Shown here: piece by piece, positions 44,350 to 54,328 of the stretch
Position numbering within the stretch: position 1 is the first letter of the stretch
Layout of the letters: the number at the start of each line of letters is the position of its first letter
Assembly: GCA_002077065.1 (NCBI GenBank)
Contig: NAJO01000024.1
Span: 434,001-498,000, forward strand
Length of the DNA: 64,000 bases
Direction of reading: 5' to 3'
Source: Cryoendolithus antarcticus
Taxonomy: Eukaryota > Ascomycota > Dothideomycetes > Cladosporiales > Cladosporiaceae
The notes under the pieces: generated by a model
Seen by the model: only the letters and a program-made list of their open reading frames with translations
What the model was told of the DNA's origin: nothing
Databases searched by the model: none
Translations under genes and position numbers: made by a program

Positions 44350-44984
44350 AGTCGTCTATCGAAAGGATCGATCACTGCATGTCAGAGCAGTAGGTGGAAT
44401 GATAGAAAGGCACAGCTCTTACCATGCAGCTAGATGTTCTGTACAGCCACAACAAGACACCATCGTGGCGGCTGTGCAGGCCATTGAGGCCGCCTAGCAC
44501 AGCTGAACGATATCTTCACATGCGTATGCACCTCTATGATCATCGTCTACGGACTCGACAGTCCCAAGGGACCTTCAAATTACGAAGAAGATGCCGAGTA
44601 GAAGACGAGTAGGTTGACGGATGTGTCAGGACGACGAAAGCTACGCAATTGGCTCGGCGACAACCGGCGCTAGTTACCAGATAGCCCGCTGGGCCCTTTC
44701 CCATATTTTTGGAGGAGAGGGCCCAGCGGGCTGTATGGTAACAACGTTCATGAAGCCGTGTGTGATCTTTGTGCTCTGAATAACGAGAGGCAAAGTGCCA
44801 TCATAATAGCAATCGCATGCAACCAATGTTGAGAAGCTGCGGCTCATGCAACTCGAAGCAACGATGTACCGTTTATGGGATCACTTCGATTACACTGATT
44901 CTAGGTTCTACAGCTGCATTCGCTGTCGGTCCCGCTTTCGTGAACCACCATCCGTCGGCGACCTTATCCAGGTACGTACCCTCG
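44350..44984. other. Intergenic between HET start and aspartate kinase stop; carries a hairpin
   Basis: The 635 bp contains the HET promoter and the aspartate kinase 3' flank. A strong inverted repeat lies at 44673-44741 (listed separately). The + frame at 44817-45182 overlaps the aspartate kinase antisense and is not credible. Confidence 0.4.
44673..44741. repeat. Inverted repeat / hairpin, 25-nt arms
   Basis: Left arm 44673-44697 (GTTACCAGATAGCCCGCTGG...) pairs with right arm 44717-44741 at 23 of 25 positions, around a loop of 19 nt. The arms are GC-rich and end in GTTACCA on both sides. It could be a tiny foldback element (MITE-like), a solo pair of transposon terminal repeats, or an RNA hairpin in a 3' UTR. 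No target-site duplication is clear (TA on the left, AA on the right). Confidence 0.85.
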
Positions 44985-46595
44985 CTAATCCAGGAAGGTG
45001 AACAGATTGGTATGCACCACATTCAGCGCCCTGTCCGCCTCCCTCTCGGCAATCACACACGAGATGTTGATCTCGCTCGCACCCTGCGAGATCATCTCAA
45101 TGTTGATCCCTTGCTCTCCAAGCGTGCTAAAGAATCGGCCGGAAATGCCAGTCATGCTGCGCAGCTGACGACCGACAAGTGAAATGATAGCCATGCCAGG
45201 CACGAGATCAACATCGCCCCACTGGCCTAGGCTGTCGACGGCGCCTTGAAGCGCGTCGCTCTCTATTCGGAGTTCCTCCTCGCCCTGACCCGAGAGGAGA
45301 CTGATCTCACTGTGCAACGCCATGGAAACGTGCACTTCAGATGACGAAATCAAATCTACGCTCAGGCCGTGCTTATCCAAGATGCTAAAGATGGACATCA
45401 AGAAGCCATGAGCACGAGTGCGGCGCTTGCTGTGGACGTTCAGCACAGTGATGCCTGGCTTGACCGTGACAGCCGTTGGGCGCTTCGGGTGCTGCATCTG
45501 GCTTAGATTCGAGACCGAGCGATTGCGGAAGACGCCTGGCTTTCTAGATCGGAACTCATCCACTGGATCGGGGAGGATGACTGTGCCCTCGTTGCGCGGG
45601 TTCATGACATTCTTGATGCGGATGGGAATGCTTGCGCGGATGACTTGGTCCATGGTGAAAGGATGAATGACCTCCGAGCCGTAGAAGGTCAGTTCTGCGG
45701 CTTCGCTAGGAGTGACGGAATCGAGGAGCTTCGCCGTGGGCACTTTGCGTGGGTCTGCAGTGAAGATGCCGTCAACTTCCTTCCAGATCTGCAGCTCGCG
45801 CGCACGTAGACCGACAGCAGTCAGAGCAGCGCACAAGTCGGTGTAGCCTCGTCCGATATTCTCGAGCAGCCCCCCAGGGACCTGCCCGAAGTACCCAGTA
45901 ATTACAGGCACAGCATCGCTGCCACATGCTTCCACACGCACAGCAATCGCCTCACCCAAGCTCTTGTAGAAATCATCCCCCAAATCTTTCAGTGCGGGAA
46001 ATTGTACAATGTCGCTCAGGTCCACGTAGACCGCATTGGCGCCTCGGTCCTTCAGCAGAGCAGTCATGTACAGACAGCTCAGCTTCTCCCCAAATGAAAT
46101 GATCAAATCGTTGGACTTCTCCGAGACCTCTCCCAGATACCTCGCACTGGACAGCACCTGCACTAGCTTTGCGCACTGCCCGTTCACATCCCTCACATAC
46201 TCCTCTAGCACTTCGGCGGACTTCACCACAGCCTCCCCAGCACCGACATGATCCGCGCGAATCACTTCGGCAATCGCCTGCCACTTCCCAACGCTCTCCT
46301 TGTCCAGCACATCCCTCGCAGCGCGTAGCAAGCGATTCGTAGTCCCATCGCTTTTCGTCGCTGTGCTCCTCGCCGAGCAGACAACAGCCACGCGATGCTT
46401 CTGCAAACTCGCCAACACGATGTCCTGAGCGATCTGGACGGCGAATTTGCCCACGCTCGTCCCGCCGAACTTTTGCACGACCCAGTTGCCGCCGCCGGAA
46501 AGATTCTTCTCGGGCTGATGAGGTATTGTGTAGCCGTTGGGCAGTGTGCTTTGAATAACGCGGCCGTGGGAGGCGCGTTCAATACGGAACTCCAT
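44985..46595 (-). CDS. HOM3: Aspartate kinase
   Basis: This single-exon protein has 536 aa. It catalyses the first step from aspartate toward homoserine, threonine and methionine. It has the kinase motif WVVQKFGGTSVGKF near residue 38, VAVVCSARSTATKSDGTTNR, the LGRGYTD-like motif ENIGRGYTDLCAAL, and EVDGIFTADPRKV. The C-terminal third holds two ACT-type allosteric domains (ITVLNVHSKRRTRAHGFL and GMAIISLVGRQLRSMTGISG), consistent with threonine feedback control known for fungal Hom3. Start ATG 46595 is the first in frame. In tandem behind MMM1. Confidence 0.95.
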   Translation of the reverse strand: MEFRIERASHGRVIQSTLPNGYTIPHQPEKNLSGGGNWVVQKFGGTSVGKFAVQIAQDIVLASLQKHRVAVVCSARSTATKSDGTTNRLLRAARDVLDKESVGKWQAIAEVIRADHVGAGEAVVKSAEVLEEYVRDVNGQCAKLVQVLSSARYLGEVSEKSNDLIISFGEKLSCLYMTALLKDRGANAVYVDLSDIVQFPALKDLGDDFYKSLGEAIAVRVEACGSDAVPVITGYFGQVPGGLLENIGRGYTDLCAALTAVGLRARELQIWKEVDGIFTADPRKVPTAKLLDSVTPSEAAELTFYGSEVIHPFTMDQVIRASIPIRIKNVMNPRNEGTVILPDPVDEFRSRKPGVFRNRSVSNLSQMQHPKRPTAVTVKPGITVLNVHSKRRTRAHGFLMSIFSILDKHGLSVDLISSSEVHVSMALHSEISLLSGQGEEELRIESDALQGAVDSLGQWGDVDLVPGMAIISLVGRQLRSMTGISGRFFSTLGEQGINIEMISQGASEINISCVIAEREADRALNVVHTNLFTFLD

Positions 46596-47028
46596 GACGC
46601 CTGGGAATGCTAATGTGAGTATCGGTCGTGGGTATCGTTATGTATGTTGTGTGGGAGGGAAAAGAGGCGCAATGGGGTGCATTGAAAGTTTTATGTGGGG
46701 TTTGGTCAGCGTTCGAGTCACCCAGCTGTGGGAATGACACGATTGAAAACTAGCACGGCAGTTGGACTTCCGGTAGATATTCATGTAGACCAAATTTACG
46801 GGGACAGCACAGGAGGTGAGGAGGAGAGATATGATATGGTGGTGCAAGACGTTATGATTGCCTCGCGATGTATTCGTGTGGTTGCCTTGCGTTGCCTTGC
46901 TCATTTTCCAGCACGCCATACCGAGGTGACTTCAGCGACCCTCCGCAGAGCCTTCGCCATACCCATCATGGCGCTTAACTATCTCAATGCCACCAGCGCC
47001 ACGCTAAAGCAAGGTTAATTTCTCTAGA
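46596..47028. promoter_or_regulatory. Promoter region of aspartate kinase
   Basis: The 433 bp lies between tandem minus genes. CGAGTCA at 46714-46720 (TGACTCG read toward the gene), about 120 bp upstream of the start codon, differs by one base from the Gcn4/CPC1 consensus TGACTCA. HOM3 is a Gcn4 target in yeast, but the match here is imperfect. Confidence 0.3.
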
Positions 47029-48510
47029 TTATCCAGCAGCGCGCACAGCGGCTCCACTCCGTAGTCTTACACCGTCCCCATCATCGAGACCGGTTCGTTG
47101 CCTTTGCAGCCCCTTCCTTCGCTTTCGCTCGTCCGCCTCCCTCATTTCCTCGCCAGCGAGCTCAAGATCAGACAACTCCTCCTTCCCCTTCCGCGGCGTA
47201 GGCATAGCTGCACTCGAAGCCTGTCTGGGCGAGCTTTGCCTGGCAGCCCAATCTCTCGTTCGCTGCTCGGCGGCAGTCTCCGCTGTCGTGCCTTCCTTTT
47301 TTGATCGTACCTCTACTGCAGGCCCATCGACAACCGCTTGTTCGTTCGCAGTGGACGTGGCGTCTGCAGAGCCTTCGGCTTGGCTTTCGCCACCTCGTGT
47401 ATTGCGCTTTCGCGGCCAGAGTGAGGGCAGGACGATTTGTTGAAAACGAGGCTCGACGCAGCGTTGATCAAACCAAGCATGTATGCGGTCTTCAACCAGT
47501 TGGGCGATCTTGGGGACGTCTTGTAGTCGACTTCGAGATCCAATAAGAGAATGTACGCTTAGATCCAGTCGGTAGTCATCTAGGAACGTGAATGTGAGCG
47601 TCGTTGGTGATCGACCGGTGGGGTTCAGCGGATGTCCCTCGTTTTTCTCGCCGTCTGCGGGTGCGGAGTCTGAGGTCGGAAACGCATCCGTCTGCGATGA
47701 AGGCGAGAACGACAGACTCAGCGTCCCTGAAAATCGCACGACCGAGACCGCCAATGCGACAGGCAGTACAGCCACAAATGGCTTTGGGTAGTTCAATACC
47801 AACTTCGTCTCGATGCCAAGCGTCAGTACGTCCCCCAGATCAACATCCATGCGAGCCTGTAATCTCTCTCCTCGATCGCCTCGTAGAGCTTTGATCGGCG
47901 TCCCATTCTCGTCCACAGGAATCACCCTACAATTACTAAAGATAGGAAACTCCTCGCCGAGACTGATCTCCGTGACTTTGATCTCGTCCAGAAAGTCAGG
48001 CTTGCTTCCACTGTTCAGCACGCTCGTGAGGCTGCTTGGAACAGCTTCATCCTCGGCCGCATCAGCTCGTAGCTGTGCTATCGTCTGCGCAACAAGGACG
48101 TTGAACCAATCTAGACTCTCGGGCTGATGGCCTTGGACGTTGTAGTACGTCTTCTCCAGAATCTTCTGCACGGAGAGCCCAATGTCAGTCCGCGGTTTCA
48201 GTACTGCTGAGCTCGGACGTGGTCGCAGCGCAGAGCTCAAGGCTCGTTGTCGAGTGTTGCTCGACAGGGTTCGCTGCCGTCGCGAAGTCGCGCGCTGGGC
48301 TGCGCGAGTATCGGCATTTGGAGCTTCGCCGAAGATGAAGAACTTGATAAAGAAGAACAGGATCAGAGCGAGCGTTAGCTGGCCGAGTAGGAAGCCAGTC
48401 GCGAAGCCAGCGGAAGAGCTTGAACCACCATCTGCTTACGTTAGTCGAGCACGGGAGACATGAGGTTCAGGAGGCGTACTCTGCGAGGCCTGCAGCTTCG
48501 CCTTGGACAT
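47029..48510 (-). CDS. MMM1: Maintenance of mitochondrial morphology protein 1 (ERMES)
   Basis: Exons 48510-48480 and 48431-47029 encode 477 aa. The 48-bp intron has donor GTACGC, a GACTAAC branch and acceptor AAGCAG; it removes an in-frame TAA that would otherwise block any ATG start before the transmembrane segment. The N-terminus has one membrane helix, about 19-43 (FATGFLLGQLTLALILFFFI, then KFFIFGEAP, a fungal MMM1 hallmark). The SMP lipid-transfer domain follows from about 95 (ESLDWFNVLVAQTIAQLR, FPIFSNCRVIPVDENG). MMM1 anchors the ER side of the ER-mitochondria tether ERMES. The tail is Arg/Glu-rich. Splicing start is inferred from frame and family. Confidence 0.93.
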
Positions 48511-48743
48511 GCCGCACCACAGATGAATATCTTGCACAACGCGAAAGAATATAGGAGCGCGATGTATGCGACAGGTAATGTCGATGGATCCCGATGTGTT
48601 TATTACCGAAACGACGTCACGTTTCGGGACCTGCATGACCCCACACTCCCCCAATTGATTAATTCCCCCGAAGCCACCCCAAGCTCTCCTACCCACTCTC
48701 CTCTCTACCCAAACATGTGAACGTATCCGGATCGATAGGCGCA
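48511..48743. promoter_or_regulatory. Divergent promoter MMM1 / SDR
   Basis: Only 233 bp separates the two start codons, so the two promoters are shared or interleaved. A C-rich tract precedes the SDR start. Confidence 0.4.
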
Positions 48744-49919
48744 ATGGCGTCCTCCTCCTCACCCCACTCCCCTCGTACCTCCGCGAACTCAGCCCGCGCC
48801 CTCCTCCTTCCCACCACCACCGATCCTCCCTCAGACTCCAACCCCCCCTCCCCAAAAACATGGATCATCTTTGGCGCCACTGGCCACATCGGCCGCAGCC
48901 TAGTCAAGAACGTTCTAAACCACAACGACCGCGTCACAGCCGTCGGTCGCACCATGGAGAACACTATGCAGCAGATGCAAGGCTGGCACGAGCGCTGCTT
49001 AGGCTTGCTGTGCGATGTACGGGTCAGAGAGACTGTGGCGACGGTGATAGAGCGGAGTATACGGCATTGGGGGAAGGTGGACGTGATTGTGAATTGCACT
49101 GGGTACGGAGTATTGGGTGCGTGTGAGGACCAGGACGATCATGATCTGCGGAGTCAGTTTGAGACGAACTTTTTGGGGACGTTGAATATCATCCAGTTGT
49201 CGCTGCCGTATCTGAGGGAGCAAGCGGGGAAGCGGAAGGAAGGCGAGAATGCGGGGAGGTACATCATTTTCTCGTCTACGTCTGGGGCGTTGGGGGTGCC
49301 TGGGTTGGGTCCGTACTGCGCAACGAAGTACGCTGTGGAGGGTTTGATCGAGAGTATGTTGTATGAAATCGATGCGTTCGGCATCAAGGCAACGCTCGTT
49401 GAGCCGGGTCATATGAGGCTTGATGAGCCGACGGGGTTGGACGACAAGGCTACTGAGACGGCACTGCCGAACGGTGCGGCGAACACCGATCGCGACGTAA
49501 GGTTGAAGAAGTATGGGCATTTCCTAGTGAAGCGGCCGAGTAAGCCGTACGATTCGCCTACTGCACCTGCTGGGCACGCGAGACGAATTGTGCAGTGGAT
49601 GTCTGATCACCAGCCTGTCAGCGCGGTGAGGAGTGCAGAGCTAGTGTGGCAATTGGGACATTGCAGGTACCCACCGTTGCGACTGCTACTGGGCACATTT
49701 GCTGTAGATTCTGTTAGAGACAGACTACGGAGTGTCATCGAGGAAATCGAGGACTGGAAGCATTTGTCCTTTCCTACGGGCGAAGAGAACGGCAAAGACA
49801 GGAAAGGCGGGAAGGACGAGAATGACGACGATGATGCGGAGGCAGATGCCGACGAAGCAATGGACGATGCCGACGTAACTGCTGCCGTGGACGAAGACGA
49901 TGAAGAAACACGGGGATGA
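48744..49919 (+). CDS. Short-chain dehydrogenase/reductase
   Basis: This single-exon protein has 391 aa from the ATG at 48744; the frame opens upstream at a GTG, and an ATG at 48715 is followed at once by a stop. Residues 1-37 are a Ser/Pro-rich lead. The Rossmann motif is GATGHIG at 44-50, a GxxGxxG form rather than classical TGxxxGxG. Further marks are a VNCTGYGVLGA strand in place of NNAG, SSTSG with the catalytic Ser, and YCATK near 191. The C-terminal tail after about 345 is strongly acidic. It resembles fungal oxidoreductases of the SDR family that act on unknown substrates. No cofactor or substrate call is justified. Confidence 0.82.
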   Translation: MASSSSPHSPRTSANSARALLLPTTTDPPSDSNPPSPKTWIIFGATGHIGRSLVKNVLNHNDRVTAVGRTMENTMQQMQGWHERCLGLLCDVRVRETVATVIERSIRHWGKVDVIVNCTGYGVLGACEDQDDHDLRSQFETNFLGTLNIIQLSLPYLREQAGKRKEGENAGRYIIFSSTSGALGVPGLGPYCATKYAVEGLIESMLYEIDAFGIKATLVEPGHMRLDEPTGLDDKATETALPNGAANTDRDVRLKKYGHFLVKRPSKPYDSPTAPAGHARRIVQWMSDHQPVSAVRSAELVWQLGHCRYPPLRLLLGTFAVDSVRDRLRSVIEEIEDWKHLSFPTGEENGKDRKGGKDENDDDDAEADADEAMDDADVTAAVDEDDEETRG

Positions 49920-50135
49920 CCTGGAGCTCGGCTGAAAGGCTGGAGTACTACCGCAGAAGCGAGCGACTTCTGCTAGCAACATTGTAAGGGAACAGTTTCA
50001 AGTGAGCAAAATGGTCCGACGTCAAAGCAAGTAAGCAAGGATTCCCTCCGTCGTTGCTCAGAGGCCCTTGGCTGGCAGCAAGCCCTCCAGAGTCGATCGC
50101 TGAATTGTGTCAAGGCTTGAGAGCGCGAAGTCCTC

Positions 50136-52157
50136 CTATGCAGGCCGAAAGTTGACGGGATTGCGATTCTGGTCGAATTGACCTGTCGAGTGCGCAGAAG
50201 GAGAGATAAAGGTGTATTGCGACAGAGGTGGAGGGGCGAAGTCCTGAATCGAGCAATAGAGGCTGTTGCTGGCGGCGTCGACGGGGATGCTATCATGCAG
50301 AGGAAGATTCCGAGGCTGGGCATCTCGATCGACAGTGGTAGAAGGCACCGTGATCGGGTGAGCGTGGCTTGGTCGAGAGAGTAACGTGCGTCCTGGATCT
50401 GAGACGCGGTCTTCGGATGCATTCACAGTGCGCGGAACTACTGCAGCATTGGCTGGGAAGTGGCGCGATTTGACCTCCGCATGCAGCTGAGCGCCATATG
50501 CCGAGTTCTGTGCTCCAATCGACGGGGCCACTGCTAGGACGTTGATGTTTTCCACAAGAGCAGTCTTGACGGTCCGCGGCTTCCAGTCCTTGATCGCGTG
50601 CTTGTACTTCATCACCATGAGCTCCTTGTACGCTGGATGTGCGAGCCAGCGATGTTGCAGAGCTTGAGCGGCGGTAGGCCGCAAGGTCTCGTCGAAGGTC
50701 AGGCATGACTTGATGAAGGCTTTGGCGTTCTTGTTAACTCGCGACTTCCACGGCTCGGTGGTTTCAAGAATGCTGAAGTCGAACTCCGCCATCGTGTCTG
50801 CTACCCTTCCGATGACTATCTCGTCGCCGTTCTGATCACGCATGTCGATCAGCGGAGAGTTGGTGAAGAGAGCTGAAGTCAGGCTGCCAATGGACCAGAT
50901 GTCCACAGCTTTGCTATATCCGGTACCCCTCTCAGCCCCATCAGCAGCTACGTACACCTCCCTGTTCATGGTCAATCAATGTTTGGGAATGTACTCAATA
51001 AGATATGATGCAACGTACGGAGCGCAGTAGCCGACCGTGCCAACCATCGTTTGCATGCGACGAGCTTTCTCTGAAGCTTGCTTGTCACGCTTCTCACTGA
51101 TCACCCTCGATTGACCGAAGTCAGTCAGCACAATACGGGCGCCAGATTTGCAAGAGGTCATCAGCACATTCTCCGGCTTGATATCCCGATGTACGACATC
51201 ATGCTCATGGAGATATTCCACTGCCTTCAGGAGCTGGTACACAATGACGGCCGACTCAGGCGCCTCTAGTGCACCATTGAACTGGAGATACGACATGAGG
51301 TCGCCGGCTGAGATGAGCTCTTGGAAAATGTAAGTATATTCCGTTGCCCAGAACGCTTTCTCGAGTCTGACAACATTGGGATGATCGACGTGTTGGAGAA
51401 TCTCAACCTCGCGACGTAGTGCGACCAGCGTCTTGTCGAGATTCGTGCTTTGGTCTGCAATCGACTTTCTGACGAGGAGTTCGGAGCGATGTTGAATCGC
51501 TCCTTTCCCATGAGCGTTCGTGTTGGACGATCGCTTAGGAACGCGGACAATTTTGCAAGCAACTTGCCGCCTCGAAGGAGCCTCTTCTGCCAAGTATACA
51601 CTGGCGTACCCACCGGATCCTAGCTTCCTAGTCGTGACGCTGTACTCGTGTGAGATGTGGCCGAGCTCGCGCAATTGAGCCGAGTTCAGAGGCGGCAACG
51701 GACTGGTGTCACGTGCTGCGCTGTACTCAACACAAACCCTGTTAGTGAGGTGCAGTCTGTCGCCATGGCTGAGCAGAAAATCTGCATCAGTGCTGCGCAA
51801 GTGACGAATGAACTTCCCAGCACCAGACGTGGTATTGTCAAGCTTCACTGAATGTGATGATAGAACCCGGACGTAGACCATCGGAAGAACATCGTCAGCG
51901 GGATCGTCCCCGTAAAGGATGCAATGAAAGCGCAGGTGCTGAGTGGAGATTGAACGTTCGGACACGCCTAGGTGTTTCTGCACTTGGGCTCTGCCAATGT
52001 CGAAGGGCGCCCTTGGTGCAATCGGGACTTGACGAAACGAATCCGGCTGATCTGCGTTGGTGAAGACGAGGTAAGACACGGCATCATCGTTGTCCTCTTC
52101 GCTAGAGTACATGATCTCGTCATCCGGATATGCTGCTATCGAGCCGGCGTCTGCCAT
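50136..52157 (-). CDS. FHA-domain serine/threonine kinase, CHK2/Rad53-like
   Basis: Exons 52157-51019 and 50961-50136 encode 654 aa; the 57-bp intron (donor GTACGT, acceptor AACAG, phase 2) sits in the activation segment and restores GYCAP|EVYVAADG. The FHA domain is at about 50-147 (FDIGR, then SERSISTQHLRFHC). The kinase domain starts near 172 with GSGGYASVYLAEE, catalytic Lys 202 in VACKIV, HRDIKPEN and DFGQSR. About 200 residues of disordered tail follow. One FHA domain before a kinase is the plan of CHK2/Cds1/Dun1 checkpoint kinases, which bind phospho-Thr partners after DNA damage. Ortholog within that group is uncertain. The frame is open upstream to 52280, but the ATG at 52157 gives the natural start. 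Confidence 0.88.
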
Positions 52158-52410
52158 CGTGATGTGCGAAGTGTGGGAATTGAAGTGGTGAGGGATGTCT
52201 GTGAAGCTTGAAGTGAGGTCAGCGGTGGAGCTTCCAGTAGCGTGCCAAGCCGCGGGAAACACTCCGCGCGCGCAGCACACAACAGCTCCAAATCCTGAGC
52301 ACTTGTTCCATCACGACACCATCCATTCCCATTCCACGGCAAAACGTGAGTGCTCCCGCATCCCTCGAGGCTATCATTGTCACTAACATCTATTCAGTCA
52401 ACTCGCCGAG
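52158..52410. promoter_or_regulatory. Divergent promoter FHA kinase / eL41, with 5'-UTR intron of eL41
   Basis: A likely 5'-UTR intron of the eL41 gene lies at 52347-52397: donor GTGAGT, CACTAAC branch site, acceptor ATTCAG. Leader introns are common in ribosomal protein genes. The remaining roughly 190 bp must drive both the kinase and the ribosomal gene. Confidence 0.55.
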
Positions 52411-52543
52411 ATGAGAGCAAAGTGGAGGAAGAAGCGCGTGCGGCGGTTGAAGAGGAAGCGCAGAAAGACTCGTGCCCGCTCGTAAGCACAGCTCGGTCTG
52501 CCCAATGGCAACCAGCATCCACTAACAGTCTCATAGTAAGTAA
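52411..52543 (+). CDS. RPL41: 60S ribosomal protein eL41 (25 aa)
   Basis: Exon 52411-52481 encodes MRAKWRKKRVRRLKRKRRKT plus RAR and two bases; after a 55-bp intron (donor GTAAGC, ACTAAC branch site, acceptor CATAG) the exon 52537-52543 supplies the end of Ser, then Lys and TAA. The product is 25 aa and near-identical to eL41 of other eukaryotes, the smallest ribosomal protein, which bridges the two subunits. It is too short for most gene callers, and the second coding exon is only seven bases long. Confidence 0.95.
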
Positions 52544-53372
52544 ATGACTCGCCCCTCCTCGTCCGCAGAAGTCAAGACGACCAGCAAATCTACACCTCCA
52601 CCACGCGACCACATCACAAGCTCTGCGTTGAAGGAAGGATCGAACACCTGACAACGCAAGTCAAAGTCAATGGACTATGAAGCTTGGAAACGACAACGAA
52701 GGCATTGGTGAAGGGTCAGAGGACGTCGAGCTTCTGCTCAATAAAACCACATGGAAGGAAGCGAAGGTTTACTGAAACTTGTTTGAGATGCTCTAATACC
52801 GACTGGCCGCCGACGAGGTGGTAGTCTTTGAGATCTTGATGCATCGAATGTTGAGGTAGCAAATGAATGTGCTGCTCAAGTGCTTTGTGACCATCTCATC
52901 GCGAGGACTCAGAGATTGTCGTCGTGCACAGTGACTTCCGATGACATGCTCAGCCGCCTGCTCGCCGTTAGCGTATAAAATGGGCTTTCAGCAAGTAGGT
53001 CAACGACGTTGACGACGAAGCTGCGAACCTCTTGGACAGGCTTTCCGGAGTCCGCCAAACTGTCCAATAGCAAGCTCGACTGATTATATTCGTCGCACAT
53101 AGTCTCGGAGGCATCGTCGCTGAAAAGGTTCGTCTGCTGCCAGGTCTCGGCGTCTCGGCACTGTCTACTGTACTGACATTTTATAGGCCATGATTGAGAG
53201 CTCGTGCTACACTATCGTAGGGGCTGATCGCTGCGGCTACGGGGAGCAGCAAATCGATACATCCGGAAAACGTGATGTGCGGTATACGGCAGAACCATTG
53301 GGATAGGTGAGACTCGATTGTCGATGCCTTGCGTTCGATGTCTGTATGCACCCGCCTTGTGCTAGCACAGCG
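52544..53372. other. Intergenic between eL41 and the minus-strand microprotein
   Basis: The 829 bp between two converging genes shows no recognised gene. A 63-codon minus frame at 52909-53100 has no family features. The right end (53357-53372) holds the palindrome shared with the sister gene. Confidence 0.35.
53357..53372 (-). repeat. 3' palindromic element shared by the two microprotein genes (copy A)
   Basis: This is the same 16 nt as at 54329-54344, again starting at the base after the TAA. Together with the last coding codons, 25 nt are identical between the genes. Confidence 0.85.
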
Positions 53373-53659
53373 TTAACATCCTCCGCCTCCACCTCCGCCT
53401 CCACCACCTCCACCACCTCCACTGCTCGCAGCACCACTGGCACCTATCGCGCTGATTTCAAAATCAGCATGAATTCGTAGTTGTGTGGTCTTGAGGGCAT
53501 TTACCCAGCTATTGCCGCATTGTTGCCGCGGCGACGACGGCGTCGCTTTTTCATCTCTTCATCTGAGGGCGAAGGTCCTGTGATACCAGATGTGCCGCTG
53601 AGTATAGCGCGGCCGTCTGCATCGTATCGTGTTTCTGGTGTGGAGAGTCCGCAGCCCAT
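53373..53659 (-). CDS. Glycine-tailed MGC microprotein A (77 aa), paralog of B
   Basis: Exons 53659-53505 and 53451-53373, with a 53-bp phase-2 intron (donor GTAAAT, acceptor ATCAG), encode 77 aa. The protein starts MGCGLSTPE, has an acidic then polybasic patch (DEEMKK followed by six Arg), the core GNNAAIAGAIGASGAASS, and ends in 14 Gly and a final Cys. The N-terminus fits the N-myristoylation pattern (Gly2, Ser6), and Cys3 next to it is a typical palmitoylation site; with the basic patch this suggests a membrane-bound protein. I recognise no family. The intron position, both termini and the 3' flank match gene B at 54117-54328 in the opposite orientation. No function is proposed. Confidence 0.72.
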
Positions 53660-54116
53660 ATTCGGATGTAGTGTTCAAGTTGGCTGTGGTAGTCTTCTGA
53701 TGTGGTTGTATGAATCCGCTGGACGACATAGTGGAATGGCTTCCCTACATATACTGCATTACCTACGGGGATCTACATGTCAACGTGCCTTGTGATTGCG
53801 CAGATCGTATTGTATCGCAAGGCGGCGATGTTGGTGGTGCTAAGCCTTGGGGACCGACGATCGCAGGATGAGGCTGAGTGCTTCGGCCGTGGGGGATCTT
53901 CTCGTCAATACTACTTGATGGCTGTGGTGCCCGGAACACGGCACACTGATACAGTCCAGGCGTGAATCCACATCTCCTATCACAAGGCGCACTCACCAGG
54001 AGATCATCGCAGACAGTATGATATAAGTAAGGTAGGTATTTCTTCTCACGTTTCTCAACATCTCAAACATCCACATCTACAGACCACTCAAAAACAGTCC
54101 GATCAAAGAAACAAGT
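53660..54116. promoter_or_regulatory. Divergent promoter of the microprotein pair
   Basis: The 457 bp between the two start codons. TATATG read on the minus strand (53753-53748) lies 89 bp before the ATG of A, and TATAAG (54022-54027) lies 90 bp before the ATG of B. This is a mirror-image layout that suggests an inverted duplication including core promoters. TATA assignment is inference. Confidence 0.45.
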
Positions 54117-54328
54117 ATGGGCTGCGGACTTTCTACACAAAATTCACCCTCAGAGGAGGCGATTGCATACCGACAGAAGCGTGACCAGGTGACCAATGGG
54201 GCAATAGCTGGGTGAGTGGTCTTACTACTATGCATCATTCACGCATGGTTGCTGACATTGAAACCAGCGCGATAGGTGCGAGTGCTGCTGTAAGTAGTGC
54301 AGCTGCGGGAGGAGGTGGAGGATGTTAA
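54117..54328 (+). CDS. Glycine-tailed MGC microprotein B (51 aa), paralog of A
   Basis: Exons 54117-54211 and 54268-54328, with a 56-bp phase-2 intron (donor GTGAGT, GCTGAC branch site, acceptor ACCAG), encode 51 aa: MGCGLSTQNSPSEEAIAYRQ, KRDQVTNGAIAGAIGAS, AAVSSAAA, five Gly and a final Cys. It shares with A the MGCGLST start, the PS(D/E)E motif, a basic patch, the core AIAG|AIGAS split at the same base, and the Gly-Cys end. It lacks about 20 residues found in A after position 8. N-myristoylation at Gly2 and palmitoylation at Cys3 are predicted from pattern only. Family and function unknown. Confidence 0.72.

Noticed and set aside
44817..45182. Plus-strand 121-codon frame with a hydrophobic N-terminus, considered as a secreted protein
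   Set aside because: Its second half is antisense to the aspartate kinase C-terminus and its start is not signal-peptide-like enough.
53380..53425. Trinucleotide CCA/CCG repeat considered as a simple microsatellite
   Set aside because: It is in frame and encodes the poly-Gly tail of microprotein A, so it is explained by coding.
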